In this document: positions 16,581 to 25,771 of the stretch, piece after piece
Position numbering within the stretch: the stretch's first letter is position 1
Layout of the letters: every line of letters begins with the position of its first letter
Source: Clostridiales bacterium
GTDB lineage: Bacteria > Bacillota > Clostridia > Saccharofermentanales > Saccharofermentanaceae
Assembly (NCBI GenBank): GCA_017428155.1
Contig: JAFRRJ010000032.1
Span: 1 to 43,862 of the forward strand
Direction of reading: 5' to 3'
DNA: 43,862 nt
Notes under the pieces: generated by a model
Told to the model about the DNA's origin: nothing
Seen by the model: only the letters and a program-made list of their open reading frames with translations
Databases searched by the model: none
Position numbers and translations under genes: made by a program

Positions 16581-18119
16581 ATGAACTCATTTATAGATAA
16601 CCTTACCTCGATTAACGATTCGATCAACTCTTTTGTATGGGTAAAGATAGGTCTTATCCTTCTTATCGGCACGGGTATTCTGCTTACGGCCGTAACCAAG
16701 TTCTTTCAGATCTCGCATTTCGGCCACTGGTGGAAAAAGACCGGCGGCGGTGTATTCGACAAGAAGAGCCATAACAAGAAAGAGAAGGGAAGTGTCTCAC
16801 AGTTCCAGGCGCTTTGTACGGCTCTTGCTGCAACTATCGGTACAGGTAATATCGCAGGCGTTTCCGCGGCTATCTGCTTAGGTGGTCCGGGCGCGGTATT
16901 CTGGATGTGGATCGCTGCTTTCTTCGGCATGATGACAAACTTTTCCGAGAATGTTCTCGGAATCTATTACAGAAGGAAAAACAAAGAGGGCGAATGGTCA
17001 GGCGGCGCGATGTATTACCTCCAGGACGGCCTTGGTTCTTACAAGCGCTGCAAACATATCGGCAAGATCCTCGCTGTGCTTTTCTCCTGTTTTGCTGCTC
17101 TTGCATCTTTCGGCATCGGCAACATGGGACAGATCAACAAGATAACGATCAATATCGAATCCGCGTTTTTCTCCGAGCAGGTGAAGGCTTTAGCTTCACG
17201 CGGTCTTGATAAAGCAATCCCTCTTGCGATCGGAATCGTGCTGATGGTCCTGGCCGGCGTAATCATAATCGGAGGCCTTAAGAGGATCGCCGCAGTAGCA
17301 GAGATGATCGTTCCTTTCATGGCAGTTCTCTATGTCGTCGGCGCACTGGTGCTTATTATCTTCCGCATTCCCGCAGTCCCTTCTGCTTTTGCTGCTATCT
17401 TCAAGTTTGCATTCGGAATCAAGCCTGTTGCAGGAGCTGCCGCAGGTATTGTCATAAGAGACGTAATAACTCAGGGCTGCAAGAGAGGTGTCTTCTCCAA
17501 TGAGGCAGGTCTAGGCTCATCCGTTATGGTCCACAGCAATTCAGATGTTAAAGAGCCCGTTAAGCAGGGAATGTGGGGCATCTTTGAAGTTTTCGCTGAC
17601 ACATTTGTGGTATGTACTATGACAGCACTCGTTGTTCTCACATCAGGCTTTATAGATCTTGATACCGGTCTTGCCAAAGAAGGTGTCGAGGATGCGACGC
17701 TCGTTGCAAAAGCGTTCAGCAGCGTCTTCGGAAAAGGCGGTGAGTGGTTCATTGCCGTAGCGATACTTCTTTTCGCTTTCACGACAGTACTCGGCTGGTC
17801 ACACTACGGAAGCAAGGCTGTTGAATACCTCTTCAACACTACGGTTGCTAAAGTCTACAAGATCATATTCGTTATCATGATCGTATTCGGAGCCCTTATG
17901 GAGAGCTCGCTTGCATGGGATATCTCGGACACGTTCAACGGCCTCATGATGATCCCCAACCTTATTGGTGTAATAGCGCTCTTCCCGCTGGTTAAGAAGA
18001 TCACAGATAACTACGTTGCAAGAAAGATAAAGTGCAGGAATGACGTCGAACCGCTTCTTTCCTTCGATGAGAAGATCCAGAAAGAACATAAAGAGCTGGT
18101 CGAGAACGGAGCGGAGTAA
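16581..18119 (+). CDS. sodium:alanine/glycine symporter, AGCS family
   Basis: The 512-residue membrane protein has about 11 helices and family signatures: ALCTALAATIGTGNIAGVS, GPGAVFWMWIAAFFGM, and SNEAGLGSS in the middle. These match AlsT/DagA-type transporters, which bring in small amino acids with Na+. The ATG at 16581 is preferred because family members begin close to it and it follows the predicted promoter and a weak GAG site. An in-frame TTG at 16548 would sit inside the leader hairpin. Confidence 0.9.
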   Translation: MNSFIDNLTSINDSINSFVWVKIGLILLIGTGILLTAVTKFFQISHFGHWWKKTGGGVFDKKSHNKKEKGSVSQFQALCTALAATIGTGNIAGVSAAICLGGPGAVFWMWIAAFFGMMTNFSENVLGIYYRRKNKEGEWSGGAMYYLQDGLGSYKRCKHIGKILAVLFSCFAALASFGIGNMGQINKITINIESAFFSEQVKALASRGLDKAIPLAIGIVLMVLAGVIIIGGLKRIAAVAEMIVPFMAVLYVVGALVLIIFRIPAVPSAFAAIFKFAFGIKPVAGAAAGIVIRDVITQGCKRGVFSNEAGLGSSVMVHSNSDVKEPVKQGMWGIFEVFADTFVVCTMTALVVLTSGFIDLDTGLAKEGVEDATLVAKAFSSVFGKGGEWFIAVAILLFAFTTVLGWSHYGSKAVEYLFNTTVAKVYKIIFVIMIVFGALMESSLAWDISDTFNGLMMIPNLIGVIALFPLVKKITDNYVARKIKCRNDVEPLLSFDEKIQKEHKELVENGAE

Positions 18120-18167
18120 AAGATACCTTATCAGGGTGAGACTTTGCCTGCTGATGCAGCAATGGCA

Positions 18168-18578
18168 TCAGACCAGATTCTTTACTACAGTGAGATTATT
18201 AGTTCCGGCAGCATATTCATAACGGATGTCATCCATATATGTTTTTATAAGGAATATTCCGAGACCTCCGACCTGCCGTTCCTGACTTGAGAGCGTCACG
18301 TCCGGGTCATCTTTGGCGAGAGGATCGTAGGGAATGCCGGAGTCGGTAAAGGTGATAAGGACCTGAGACCTGTCATCATTGAAATCCACCTTTACAGTGA
18401 CATCACCTGAGCCGGGAGCGTACGCATACAGTGCGATATTAACGAATATCTCTTCAACTGCAAGATCGATCTTCATCCTGATCTTAAGGGGACACCCGGC
18501 TTCGTCGAGCAGACAGTCGATGAAGTCTGTCACCTGAGCAAGGTTTTCTTTTACAGCTTTGATCTTGAGTTCATTCAT
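18168..18578 (-). CDS. RsbW/SpoIIAB-like anti-sigma or ATP-binding regulatory kinase
   Basis: The 136-residue protein is a single GHKL ATPase domain: the N box is AVEEIFVNIALYAY, with further boxes FTDSGIPYDPL and GGLGIFLIKTYMD. This is the fold of RsbW and of serine kinases that phosphorylate STAS-domain anti-anti-sigma factors. No sigma or STAS gene is adjacent, so its partner is unknown. The start at 18578 has GAGGAG about 8 bases upstream; the reading frame continues upstream to 18761 but that part is not protein-like. A TATAAT box on the minus strand lies at 18643-18648. Confidence 0.85.
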   Translation of the reverse strand: MNELKIKAVKENLAQVTDFIDCLLDEAGCPLKIRMKIDLAVEEIFVNIALYAYAPGSGDVTVKVDFNDDRSQVLITFTDSGIPYDPLAKDDPDVTLSSQERQVGGLGIFLIKTYMDDIRYEYAAGTNNLTVVKNLV

Positions 18579-18895
18579 TGTATGCTCCTCACAGAACCAG
18601 GCTCCGCATAGCACAATTGCGCAAAAGTATTTGATAACAATTATTATATCCCAAAGTGCGGTTCTCTGCGTCCGGGTATTCCTGTATTTTGCTGTATTCA
18701 GGTGCAACAAACAGCGCCGGAAAGCTGTTTTTATGGTATGGAGGCTTATAAAATGGCGCAAAATTGCAGTATTAATGCAAAAAACTTAACCAAAATGCGG
18801 GTTAGATAGTATAATAGGCAGGTCAATAAATTTTTAGGGGTTAATATGCGCGCCCTGCAGAATACAGCTAACAGCGCAGGAATGAGAGGTTATAT
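18579..18895. promoter_or_regulatory. divergent control region for the RsbW-like and MoxR operons
   Basis: No gene is supported in this 317-base gap. For the plus-strand operon, TTAACC (18786-18791) and TATAAT (18810-18815) are 18 bases apart. The leader of about 75 bases contains CCTGC and GCAGG near 18852-18880 that could pair. For the minus strand only a -10-like TATAAT at 18643-18648 is evident. Confidence 0.5.
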
Positions 18896-19891
18896 ATGGC
18901 TGAACAACTTGTAATGAACATTAATGTTGATGAACTCGCAAGAGCCAATTCAATCATCAACAACATCAGAACCTACTATAATTCCAAGATCGTAGGTCAG
19001 TCCCAGCTCGGTGTATCGCTCCTGGTATCCATGATCGCCAACGGTCACATCCTGCTTGAGTCTGTTCCGGGTCTCGCGAAAACAACGGCAGCCAAGGTCA
19101 TGACCGAAGCAGTCGGCGGTTCGTTCTCAAGAGTTCAGTGTACCCCTGACCTTCTGCCTTCCGACATCATCGGTACGCAGACATTCAACATGACCAACAA
19201 CACGTTCGAGACAAAGATCGGACCTGTTTACGCGAACTTCCTTCTCTTAGACGAGATCAACCGTTCAAGTGCGAAGACACAGAGTGCCATGCTCGAAGCG
19301 ATGCAGGAGAGATCAGTAAGTATCGGAGGCCAGACATATAAGCTTCCGCCGGTATTTATCGTTATCGCAACACAGAACCCGATCGAGCAGGAAGGTACAT
19401 ATGAGCTTTCCGAGGCTCAGCAGGACAGATTCCTTATCAAGGAGATCATCAACTATCCTAATGTTAATGAGGAAGTCGAGATCCTGAACAGGATCGAGAG
19501 CAATGTCTTCACATCATCTTCTTCCGTAGCAACGATCGAGGATATCGAGTTCCTTCAGGGGCTCTGCGAGAAGGTTTATATCTCACCTGCTATCAAGAAG
19601 TACATCGTAGATATCGTTCAGGCTACACGTGACCCCAAGAAGTACATTAAGCCTGAGCTCGCAAGCTATATCGCTATGGGTTCCTCCACACGTGCAGCTA
19701 TTGCATTCATGGAAGTAGCCAAGGCTGTTGCCCTCATTCAGGGCAGGGCTTATGTTACACCTGACGACGTAAAGGCGATGAGACATGAGGTAATGCGCCA
19801 CAGGATCATGCTTAACTTTGCTGCTATTGCAGACGGAGTTAAGGAAGAGACCATCGTTGATGCTATTGTCGGAGCAATCGTTACTCCATGA
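18896..19891 (+). CDS. MoxR-family AAA+ ATPase
   Basis: The 331-residue protein has Walker A SVPGLAKTTAAK, Walker B LLLDEINRSSAKTQSAMLEAMQE, sensor 1 in FIVIATQNPIEQEGTYELSEAQ and a C-terminal lid domain. MoxR ATPases are chaperone-like and act with VWA proteins encoded beside them, as here. The RBS is GAGAGG. Its end overlaps the DUF58 gene by 4 bases (ATGA). It is the first gene of a seven-gene operon reaching 25757. Confidence 0.92.
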   Translation: MAEQLVMNINVDELARANSIINNIRTYYNSKIVGQSQLGVSLLVSMIANGHILLESVPGLAKTTAAKVMTEAVGGSFSRVQCTPDLLPSDIIGTQTFNMTNNTFETKIGPVYANFLLLDEINRSSAKTQSAMLEAMQERSVSIGGQTYKLPPVFIVIATQNPIEQEGTYELSEAQQDRFLIKEIINYPNVNEEVEILNRIESNVFTSSSSVATIEDIEFLQGLCEKVYISPAIKKYIVDIVQATRDPKKYIKPELASYIAMGSSTRAAIAFMEVAKAVALIQGRAYVTPDDVKAMRHEVMRHRIMLNFAAIADGVKEETIVDAIVGAIVTP

Positions 19892-20769
19892 ATCTGGATT
19901 ATGTTTCAAGGATCAAGTTCGGGCTTAAGCGTTATAAGACGATAGCTACGGACAAGGCGACGAGCAGGATACTCGACGGTTCATATAACTCCATCTATAA
20001 GGGAAGGAGTATGAATTTCGACGAGCTCCGTGAGTACGTGCCCGGAGATGATGTCAAGGACATCGACTGGAAGGCCACGTCCAGAAGCCAGAAAGTGCTT
20101 GTAAGGCAGTATATCGCCGAGAAGAAGCACAATGTCATGCTGGTCATGGATGCCAACAGAAGAATGCTGGGCGACACGAAGACCGGCGAGGACAAGGGTG
20201 ACGTTGCGCTTATAGCCGGCGGCACGCTCGGCTATCTTGTCACGGATAACGGCGACTATGTCAGCGGTCTTTATTATCACGATGAGAAGATGGAAAGATC
20301 GCCGTTCAAGACGGGATTCCTTAATCTGGAATTCCTTCTCGAGGGTTATCACAAGTGCCTTACTCCGACCAACAAGTCTGACCTTAACGGTATCCTGAAG
20401 TACATCATATATAACATCAAGAGAAGGATGATCATAGTCATGATCACGGATACTGAAGGCATTACAAAGCTTGAAGACAGCCTTCTCGGCCAGATCACCA
20501 TGGTTCATGACTGTCTGCTCGTAAATGTAAGTGACGCGGATCTTTTCGGCAAGAAGGTATATAACGTCGAGAAGAATGTTTATTTCCCGCCTTATATATC
20601 TATGAGCAAATCGCTTCAGAAGAAGCAGAAGCAGAAGCAGGAAGAGATGGAGAAGATCGCGACCAAAAAGCTGAACCGCTACGGAATCCCGTGGGTCACC
20701 GTCGATACGACTGAAAGGATCGACAGCAAGATCGCAGAACTGTTGGAGAAGAATAAGAGCGTTAACTGA
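19888..20769 (+). CDS. DUF58 domain protein
   Basis: The 293-residue protein carries the DUF58 core YVPGDDVKDIDWKATSRSQ at about residues 49-67, followed by a VWA-like Rossmann segment (NVMLVMDANRRMLG). DUF58 proteins regularly accompany MoxR ATPases. No membrane helix is evident, so it probably acts at the inner face of the membrane with its neighbours. Coupled to moxR by a 4-base overlap. Confidence 0.9.
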   Translation: MNLDYVSRIKFGLKRYKTIATDKATSRILDGSYNSIYKGRSMNFDELREYVPGDDVKDIDWKATSRSQKVLVRQYIAEKKHNVMLVMDANRRMLGDTKTGEDKGDVALIAGGTLGYLVTDNGDYVSGLYYHDEKMERSPFKTGFLNLEFLLEGYHKCLTPTNKSDLNGILKYIIYNIKRRMIIVMITDTEGITKLEDSLLGQITMVHDCLLVNVSDADLFGKKVYNVEKNVYFPPYISMSKSLQKKQKQKQEEMEKIATKKLNRYGIPWVTVDTTERIDSKIAELLEKNKSVN

Positions 20770-20821
20770 TTTATATCACAAGCTCGAAAATATAACGGAA
20801 ACAAAGCAGATAGATTAGAAG

Positions 20822-21310
20822 ATGGAAACAACGGTTAACTTAAGAAGATTATTTGATTTCTCAAGACTCCCGATCGCAATTACGGCGGCTGTGTTAGGTC
20901 TGCTCACTCTTGCGATAATCTTTATGTTCCTTTACGACCTGCTTAAGGACCTCAAGAGGAAAGAGAAGGCTCAAGTCGTTCAGGAGAAGGTATTCGTAAA
21001 GCCTGACATGACCAAGCTCAAGGCTGAATATCTTGCACTCCTTGACGGTATCGAAGCCAAGTTCAACGAGGATACAACAGCGGTAAGACCGGCTTACGAG
21101 GGAATGAGCCGTGTCGTAAGAGATTTTGTATACAGGGCGACAGGAACGGAAGTTGACAAGTTCTCTTTGTTCGAGATCAGTCAGACTGAATTCGGAAGTC
21201 TTACTGAACTCGTCGGTGAGTACTATCAGCCGGAGTTCGACAGTATTTCCGAAGGCGATGTAAGGGCGTCTTTGGCTAAATCAAGGAGATTGGTGTCTGA
21301 ATGGAACTGA
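20822..21310 (+). CDS. single-span membrane protein of the MoxR/VWA operon (DUF4381-like position)
   Basis: The 162-residue protein has one membrane helix (about 17-40), then a basic stretch and a soluble domain of about 110 residues with mixed helices. I do not recognise the domain with confidence. Its place between DUF58 and the VWA genes is where DUF4381 proteins usually stand. It overlaps the next gene by 10 bases. The Shine-Dalgarno site is weak. Confidence 0.7.
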   Translation: METTVNLRRLFDFSRLPIAITAAVLGLLTLAIIFMFLYDLLKDLKRKEKAQVVQEKVFVKPDMTKLKAEYLALLDGIEAKFNEDTTAVRPAYEGMSRVVRDFVYRATGTEVDKFSLFEISQTEFGSLTELVGEYYQPEFDSISEGDVRASLAKSRRLVSEWN

Positions 21311-22335
21311 AGTATGCGATAGCTCTATACATCTGTGCAGGTGTTGCAGCCGTGTTTGTTATTGCTGCATTCATCAACATCAGATTCAAGAGAAAATATA
21401 AGAAGGGCAAGAAGACATATTTGCCCGACTACATTAAGGACGATCCGAAGTTCAAGTCCAAGATGTTCTGGTATACCGTTCTGAAGTATGTGCTTATCGT
21501 ACTTATAATCGTAAGCCTTCTTCTGTCCGGATTCCTTATGGCAAGACCTTATAAGACAGAGTCCAAAGAGCTTGCCAACTATAACAGGGACATCATTCTC
21601 TGCATGGATATATCGACTACTTGCGACAACCTTAATGCGACTCTTATCGACAAACTGGAAGATGTCGTAAAGGAATTGAACGGCGAGCGCTTCGGAATCG
21701 TGATCTTCAACACATCACCTGTGCTTTTGTGCCCGCTTACCAATGACTATAAGTACATCATCGAAGTCCTTGAAAAGGTCAAAGAAGCTCTCGAGATGAG
21801 GATCGATTATTCCAACGGAAGGATTATCTTCTCGGACAAGCTTTTCGAGATGGACGCGTTCATAAGCAACGGTACGCTCGTTGATAACGACGAGAGAGGC
21901 TCTTCCATAATCGGTGACGGACTTGCGGCGGCATCTCTGGATTTCTACGACTATGAGGATAATCCCGACCGTTCAAGATGCATTATCTTATCTACGGATA
22001 ATGACCTTATGGGCGAAGAGATCATCACTCTTCCCGAAGCAGGCGAGATGTGCAAAGAAAGAGACATCATTGTTTACGGCATCGGCACGGAGATCATGAA
22101 CAAGGATCAGCGTGAGATGATGAAGGAGACGGTCGAGAACACCGGCGGTACTTTCTTCTACGGTGAAGACGATGACGTCGTCGAGAATATCGTAACAGAG
22201 ATCAGAAAACAGATGGCAACGCTTGATGAGACACAGTATGAGATCGTCGAGACAGATCTTCCGGAGACCCCGTTTAAGCTTCTGCTCTTCTCGCTTGCTC
22301 TTATGCTGCTCTTAGCATTTATATTGAAGGTGTAA
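21301..22335 (+). CDS. membrane VWA protein, BatA-like (first copy)
   Basis: The 344-residue protein has N-terminal helices at about 5-26 and 58-84, an extracytoplasmic VWA domain (about 97-315) and a C-terminal helix (about 324-343). This is the BatA/BatB layout. The MIDAS segment reads CMDISTTCDN, with threonine where serine is usual (DxSxT), so metal binding may be altered. It overlaps the upstream gene, and only 4 bases separate it from the second VWA gene. Confidence 0.85.
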   Translation: MELKYAIALYICAGVAAVFVIAAFINIRFKRKYKKGKKTYLPDYIKDDPKFKSKMFWYTVLKYVLIVLIIVSLLLSGFLMARPYKTESKELANYNRDIILCMDISTTCDNLNATLIDKLEDVVKELNGERFGIVIFNTSPVLLCPLTNDYKYIIEVLEKVKEALEMRIDYSNGRIIFSDKLFEMDAFISNGTLVDNDERGSSIIGDGLAAASLDFYDYEDNPDRSRCIILSTDNDLMGEEIITLPEAGEMCKERDIIVYGIGTEIMNKDQREMMKETVENTGGTFFYGEDDDVVENIVTEIRKQMATLDETQYEIVETDLPETPFKLLLFSLALMLLLAFILKV

Positions 22336-22339
22336 TCAG

Positions 22340-23293
22340 ATGGAACATATACAGTACAATCCTATAATTCCCATCTGGTTGATGGTCATAATCTGTATCG
22401 GCCTCCTGGCGATCAAGCGAAAGGGCATAGTTCCTTACATCAGGCAGGTCATTATAGTGCTGCTTCTTTTTGTGATCAATCTGAGACCCATGGTCATATC
22501 CAACGAAGTCAAGGTCATGAGGCAGAAGCTCAACTGCTACTGCATAATCGTGATCGACGACACTTTGAGCATGATGGCTGAGGATTACGATGACGGGGCA
22601 ACCAGAATGGAAGGCGTAAAACAGGACGTTGCTTATATAACGGAGCAGCTTAACGGTGCGAAGTTCTGCATTATCGATTTTAATAACGACGTTAATCTCG
22701 TTGCGCCGTTTACCGATGACAGCGCATATATCAAGTCAGCAGTTGATGCTATCTATCCTCTTGCCGATTATCATGCGACAGGAACGAACATCAACGTGTC
22801 AAAGCAGCTTTTAGGCCAGATGATCCAGAATGCTTCGCTGATGGGAGACGGTCATATTATCGTGTTCTTCATTACTGACGGCGAGAATACCGACAATCAC
22901 CAGCTGGCATCTTTTGCCGATATTGCTTCAGGCATTGAAGGCGGTGCGGTAATGGGTTACGGAACTAAAGAAGGCGGTCAGATGCATTACTATGACGAGC
23001 TTTACGATGAGTACGTTCTCGTAGAGGATAAGAGATCATTCCCTTATAAGCCTGCTGTCTCATGTATTGAGGAGGATAATCTGAAGCAATTGTCGGAAGA
23101 TCTCGGCCTCGAGTATATATACATGGATGATACAGAGAACCTTGATCCTGTTCTCGAGGATGCTATTGAAATGCTCGAAGCAGATACAGAAGAAACATTG
23201 GAGTATGGCTTTGTCGATACGTATTACTGGTTCGTTATCCCGCTCGCCGCTCTTATAGCTTATGAATTTATAAGTGTAAAGAGGAGGGCTTAA
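22340..23293 (+). CDS. membrane VWA protein, BatA/BatB-like (second copy)
   Basis: The 317-residue protein has two N-terminal helices (about 9-24 and 34-52), a VWA domain (about 70-285) and a C-terminal helix (about 293-311). The MIDAS reads IDDTLSMMAEDY, a DxTxS form with D and S kept and the middle serine replaced by threonine. It is paired with the preceding VWA protein, and 3 bases separate it from the TPR gene. Confidence 0.85.
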   Translation: MEHIQYNPIIPIWLMVIICIGLLAIKRKGIVPYIRQVIIVLLLFVINLRPMVISNEVKVMRQKLNCYCIIVIDDTLSMMAEDYDDGATRMEGVKQDVAYITEQLNGAKFCIIDFNNDVNLVAPFTDDSAYIKSAVDAIYPLADYHATGTNINVSKQLLGQMIQNASLMGDGHIIVFFITDGENTDNHQLASFADIASGIEGGAVMGYGTKEGGQMHYYDELYDEYVLVEDKRSFPYKPAVSCIEEDNLKQLSEDLGLEYIYMDDTENLDPVLEDAIEMLEADTEETLEYGFVDTYYWFVIPLAALIAYEFISVKRRA

Positions 23294-23296
23294 AGC

Positions 23297-24394
23297 ATGA
23301 CCAAGAAGATTGCAATTGCAGTATGGATCCTTACAGCCGCTTTCCTCGGCATCCTTACGCTGAACTATCTGAGCAACAGAGATCTCATAGAAAACTTCTA
23401 TCAGGGCAAGTACGAACAGAACCAGTTCGGATTCCTTGGCTTCACCCAGCCTTATATAAACCACTTCAACAGAGGTAATGTCTACTATAAGCTCGGTGAC
23501 TTCGAGAAAGCAAAGCAGGAATATCAGATGGCGTTAAATCTCAATCCTGATGATCCCTACGACTGCAAGACCAGAGTCAACTACGCCCTGTCTTATGTAA
23601 CACCTATCGATGTTGATGAGATCGACGAAGATAATTACGAAGATGCTATTGAGATCTGCGAGAAGGCAAAGGAGATCCTCTCGGAGAAGGGCTGCGCGAC
23701 CGAAGATAACAACGGTCACTACTACGCTGCACAGAAACTCTACAATGAGATCAATGATTTCATAAAGTCTTTGCAGGATCAGTATGAGAATCCTCCGACG
23801 CCCACACCGACTCCTACTCCGACACCGGATCAGAGCCAGTCGTCAGAGTCTCCGACACCTACACCGACATCAAAGCCGGATGCTGATGCATCCGCAACTC
23901 CTACTCCCTCACCGGAACCTTCGTCAGGGTCACCTACGCCTACACCTCAGGGCGGCACGGCTACACCTACGCCCACACCCGGCGGCGGTACGGCTACCCC
24001 TACGCCTACACCGGGCGGTGATCAGGGCACAGGTACACCTACGCCTACACCGGGCGGTGATGCCGGCTCACCTACACCTACGCCAACAGGTGCTGACCAG
24101 AGCAACAGCGGCACGCCTACGCCTACAGGCGGTGACCAGAGCAACAGCGGCACACCTACGCCTACACAGGGCGGACAGAGCAACAGCGGTACTCCCACGC
24201 CTACACAGGGCGGTCAGAGCAACAGCGGTACGCCTACACCTACAGGCGGCGGTCAGGGTCAGGCAACACCTACGCCTACCAAGACACCTGCGGAGCGTAT
24301 CCGTGATATTCAGGACAGAGCAAACCGTGAGCGCTACGGCGGCAACGGCAGCGTTGGAGAAGACTGGAACTTCGGAAATTCTGCAAGCTGGTAA
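23297..24394 (+). CDS. TPR protein with Thr-Pro-rich repeat tail, BatC-like
   Basis: The 365-residue protein has an N-terminal membrane helix (about 5-23) and tetratricopeptide-like helices (about 55-165, including GNVYYKLGDFEKAKQEYQMA). A tail of about 165 residues follows, made of TPTPTP runs and 13-residue units of the kind NSGTPTPTQGGQS. The TPR part fits BatC of Bat operons. The tail looks like an extended extracellular linker of the cell-wall-spanning kind. The repeated DNA (about 23798-24275) is prone to length change, and it creates a spurious arginine-rich ORF in another frame. Confidence 0.82.
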   Translation: MTKKIAIAVWILTAAFLGILTLNYLSNRDLIENFYQGKYEQNQFGFLGFTQPYINHFNRGNVYYKLGDFEKAKQEYQMALNLNPDDPYDCKTRVNYALSYVTPIDVDEIDEDNYEDAIEICEKAKEILSEKGCATEDNNGHYYAAQKLYNEINDFIKSLQDQYENPPTPTPTPTPTPDQSQSSESPTPTPTSKPDADASATPTPSPEPSSGSPTPTPQGGTATPTPTPGGGTATPTPTPGGDQGTGTPTPTPGGDAGSPTPTPTGADQSNSGTPTPTGGDQSNSGTPTPTQGGQSNSGTPTPTQGGQSNSGTPTPTGGGQGQATPTPTKTPAERIRDIQDRANRERYGGNGSVGEDWNFGNSASW

Positions 24395-24416
24395 TATTGC
24401 GTAAGAGGTAAGGGTC

Positions 24417-25757
24417 ATGTTTAAAGAAAGACCTGCTATTAAGATTTTTGACGGAATATTCATTACGGCAGCGTGCCTGAGCACTTTTCTCTATGAGATA
24501 AGCTTCTGGTTTATCGTTCTCACTGTCGCACTAACTGTTCTTGCATTTGTTTTCCCCGGCTTATATGCGAAAGGGGTTGCAGGTGCCAGACTCAGGATCT
24601 GCTCCTACGGAAACACCATTTTATCGGTATTCCCGTTTACTCTTCTTGTGGTCGTGCCGGTATTCATTGCATCGCTGATCCTTCAGAAACATATAGGACT
24701 GAGGCCGGTCATTGTTTTCGCGTGCGTGACATTAGGCTTGCTTAATGCATATTTCTGGACAGGAATAATCATCGTATATCTTACGTCCAAGCAGATAGGT
24801 ATCAGCAAGCGCCTTCTGGGCATCTTCTGCGGTATGATCCCTGTTGCCAATCTTTTTGCTCTTGCCATCATCGTTAAGATCGCAGGAAGAGAGATCAGGG
24901 AAGAGAGCGAGAGATACTGGAGAGATGAGGAAAGAAAGCCCCTTCAGGTCTGTAAGACAAAATATCCGATCCTTATGGTTCACGGCGTTTTCTTCAGGGA
25001 TTCCGAGCACCTTAACTACTGGGGAAGAGTTCCTGCAGAGCTTATAAAGAACGGAGCCACGATCTACTATGGCGGCCAGGAATCCGCAGGCGATGTTAAG
25101 ACCTGTGCCATGCAGTTAAAGAAGGCTATCGTTAACTGTCTTCAGGAGACGGGTGCCGATAAGGTCAACATCATTGCTCACAGCAAAGGCGGACTTGATT
25201 CAAGATACTGCATTTCCATGCTCGGTATGGCGCCGTATGTTACATCTCTTACCACTATCAACACTCCGCACCACGGCTGTGAATTTGCGGAATATCTGAT
25301 GAACAAGGCTCCCGAGAAGCTCAGAAATACTGTTGCTTCGGCCTACAACAAGGGAGCGCGTCTTGCAGGTGATACCAATCCCGACTTCGTAAAAGCCGTC
25401 ACAGATCTTACTAAAGCCGGTGTTGAGACACTTAATAAAGAGATGGCACCGATGGAATCCCAGTTCAACGGGATATACACCCAAAGCTTCGGATCCAAGT
25501 TAAACCATGCCACGAGCGGTAAATTCCCTCTTAACATGAGCTATCACTTCGTAAAGCACTTCGACGGTTTTAACGACGGACTTGTAGGAGAGGAATCCTT
25601 CAAGTGGGGATCTGACTACCATTTCCTGACCAACAGGGGACTCCGCGGTATCTCACATGCGGACATGATCGATCTGAACCGCGAAAATATCGACGGCTTC
25701 GACATCCGTGAATTCTATGTAAGTGTTGTTCAGGGTTTGAAGGAGAGAGGTCTCTGA
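24417..25757 (+). CDS. membrane-anchored lipase-like alpha/beta hydrolase
   Basis: The 446-residue protein has four or five N-terminal membrane helices (residues 1-160) and then an alpha/beta-hydrolase domain. The strand YPILMVHGVFFRD supplies the oxyanion region, AHSKGGLDSRY holds the nucleophile serine (HSKGG, a variant of GxSxG), and NTPHHGCEFAEY matches PGAP1/triacylglycerol-lipase relatives. A C-terminal GISHADMIDL likely carries the catalytic histidine. It is the last gene of the MoxR operon, 22 bases after the TPR gene. Its stop codon abuts that of the convergent Rrf2 gene. Confidence 0.85.
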   Translation: MFKERPAIKIFDGIFITAACLSTFLYEISFWFIVLTVALTVLAFVFPGLYAKGVAGARLRICSYGNTILSVFPFTLLVVVPVFIASLILQKHIGLRPVIVFACVTLGLLNAYFWTGIIIVYLTSKQIGISKRLLGIFCGMIPVANLFALAIIVKIAGREIREESERYWRDEERKPLQVCKTKYPILMVHGVFFRDSEHLNYWGRVPAELIKNGATIYYGGQESAGDVKTCAMQLKKAIVNCLQETGADKVNIIAHSKGGLDSRYCISMLGMAPYVTSLTTINTPHHGCEFAEYLMNKAPEKLRNTVASAYNKGARLAGDTNPDFVKAVTDLTKAGVETLNKEMAPMESQFNGIYTQSFGSKLNHATSGKFPLNMSYHFVKHFDGFNDGLVGEESFKWGSDYHFLTNRGLRGISHADMIDLNRENIDGFDIREFYVSVVQGLKERGL

Positions 25758-25771
25758 TCAGCTCTCTTTTG
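25745..25771 (+). terminator. terminator-like hairpin across two convergent stop codons
   Basis: AGAGAG (25745-25750) and CTCTCT (25762-25767) pair around a loop that holds TGATCA, and TTTT follows for plus-strand transcripts. Both genes use part of it as coding sequence. Confidence 0.4.

Noticed and set aside
18579..18761. Upstream extension of the RsbW-like protein
   Set aside because: The extension reads through the divergent promoter region and is not conserved-looking; the ATG at 18578 has a good GAGGAG site.
23784..24404. 206-codon arginine- and histidine-rich frame
   Set aside because: It is a shifted reading of the Thr-Pro repeat DNA of the TPR gene; there is no own ribosome site.
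24068..24484. 138-codon minus-strand frame with cysteine and arginine repeats
   Set aside because: It is an antisense reading of the same Thr-Pro repeats.
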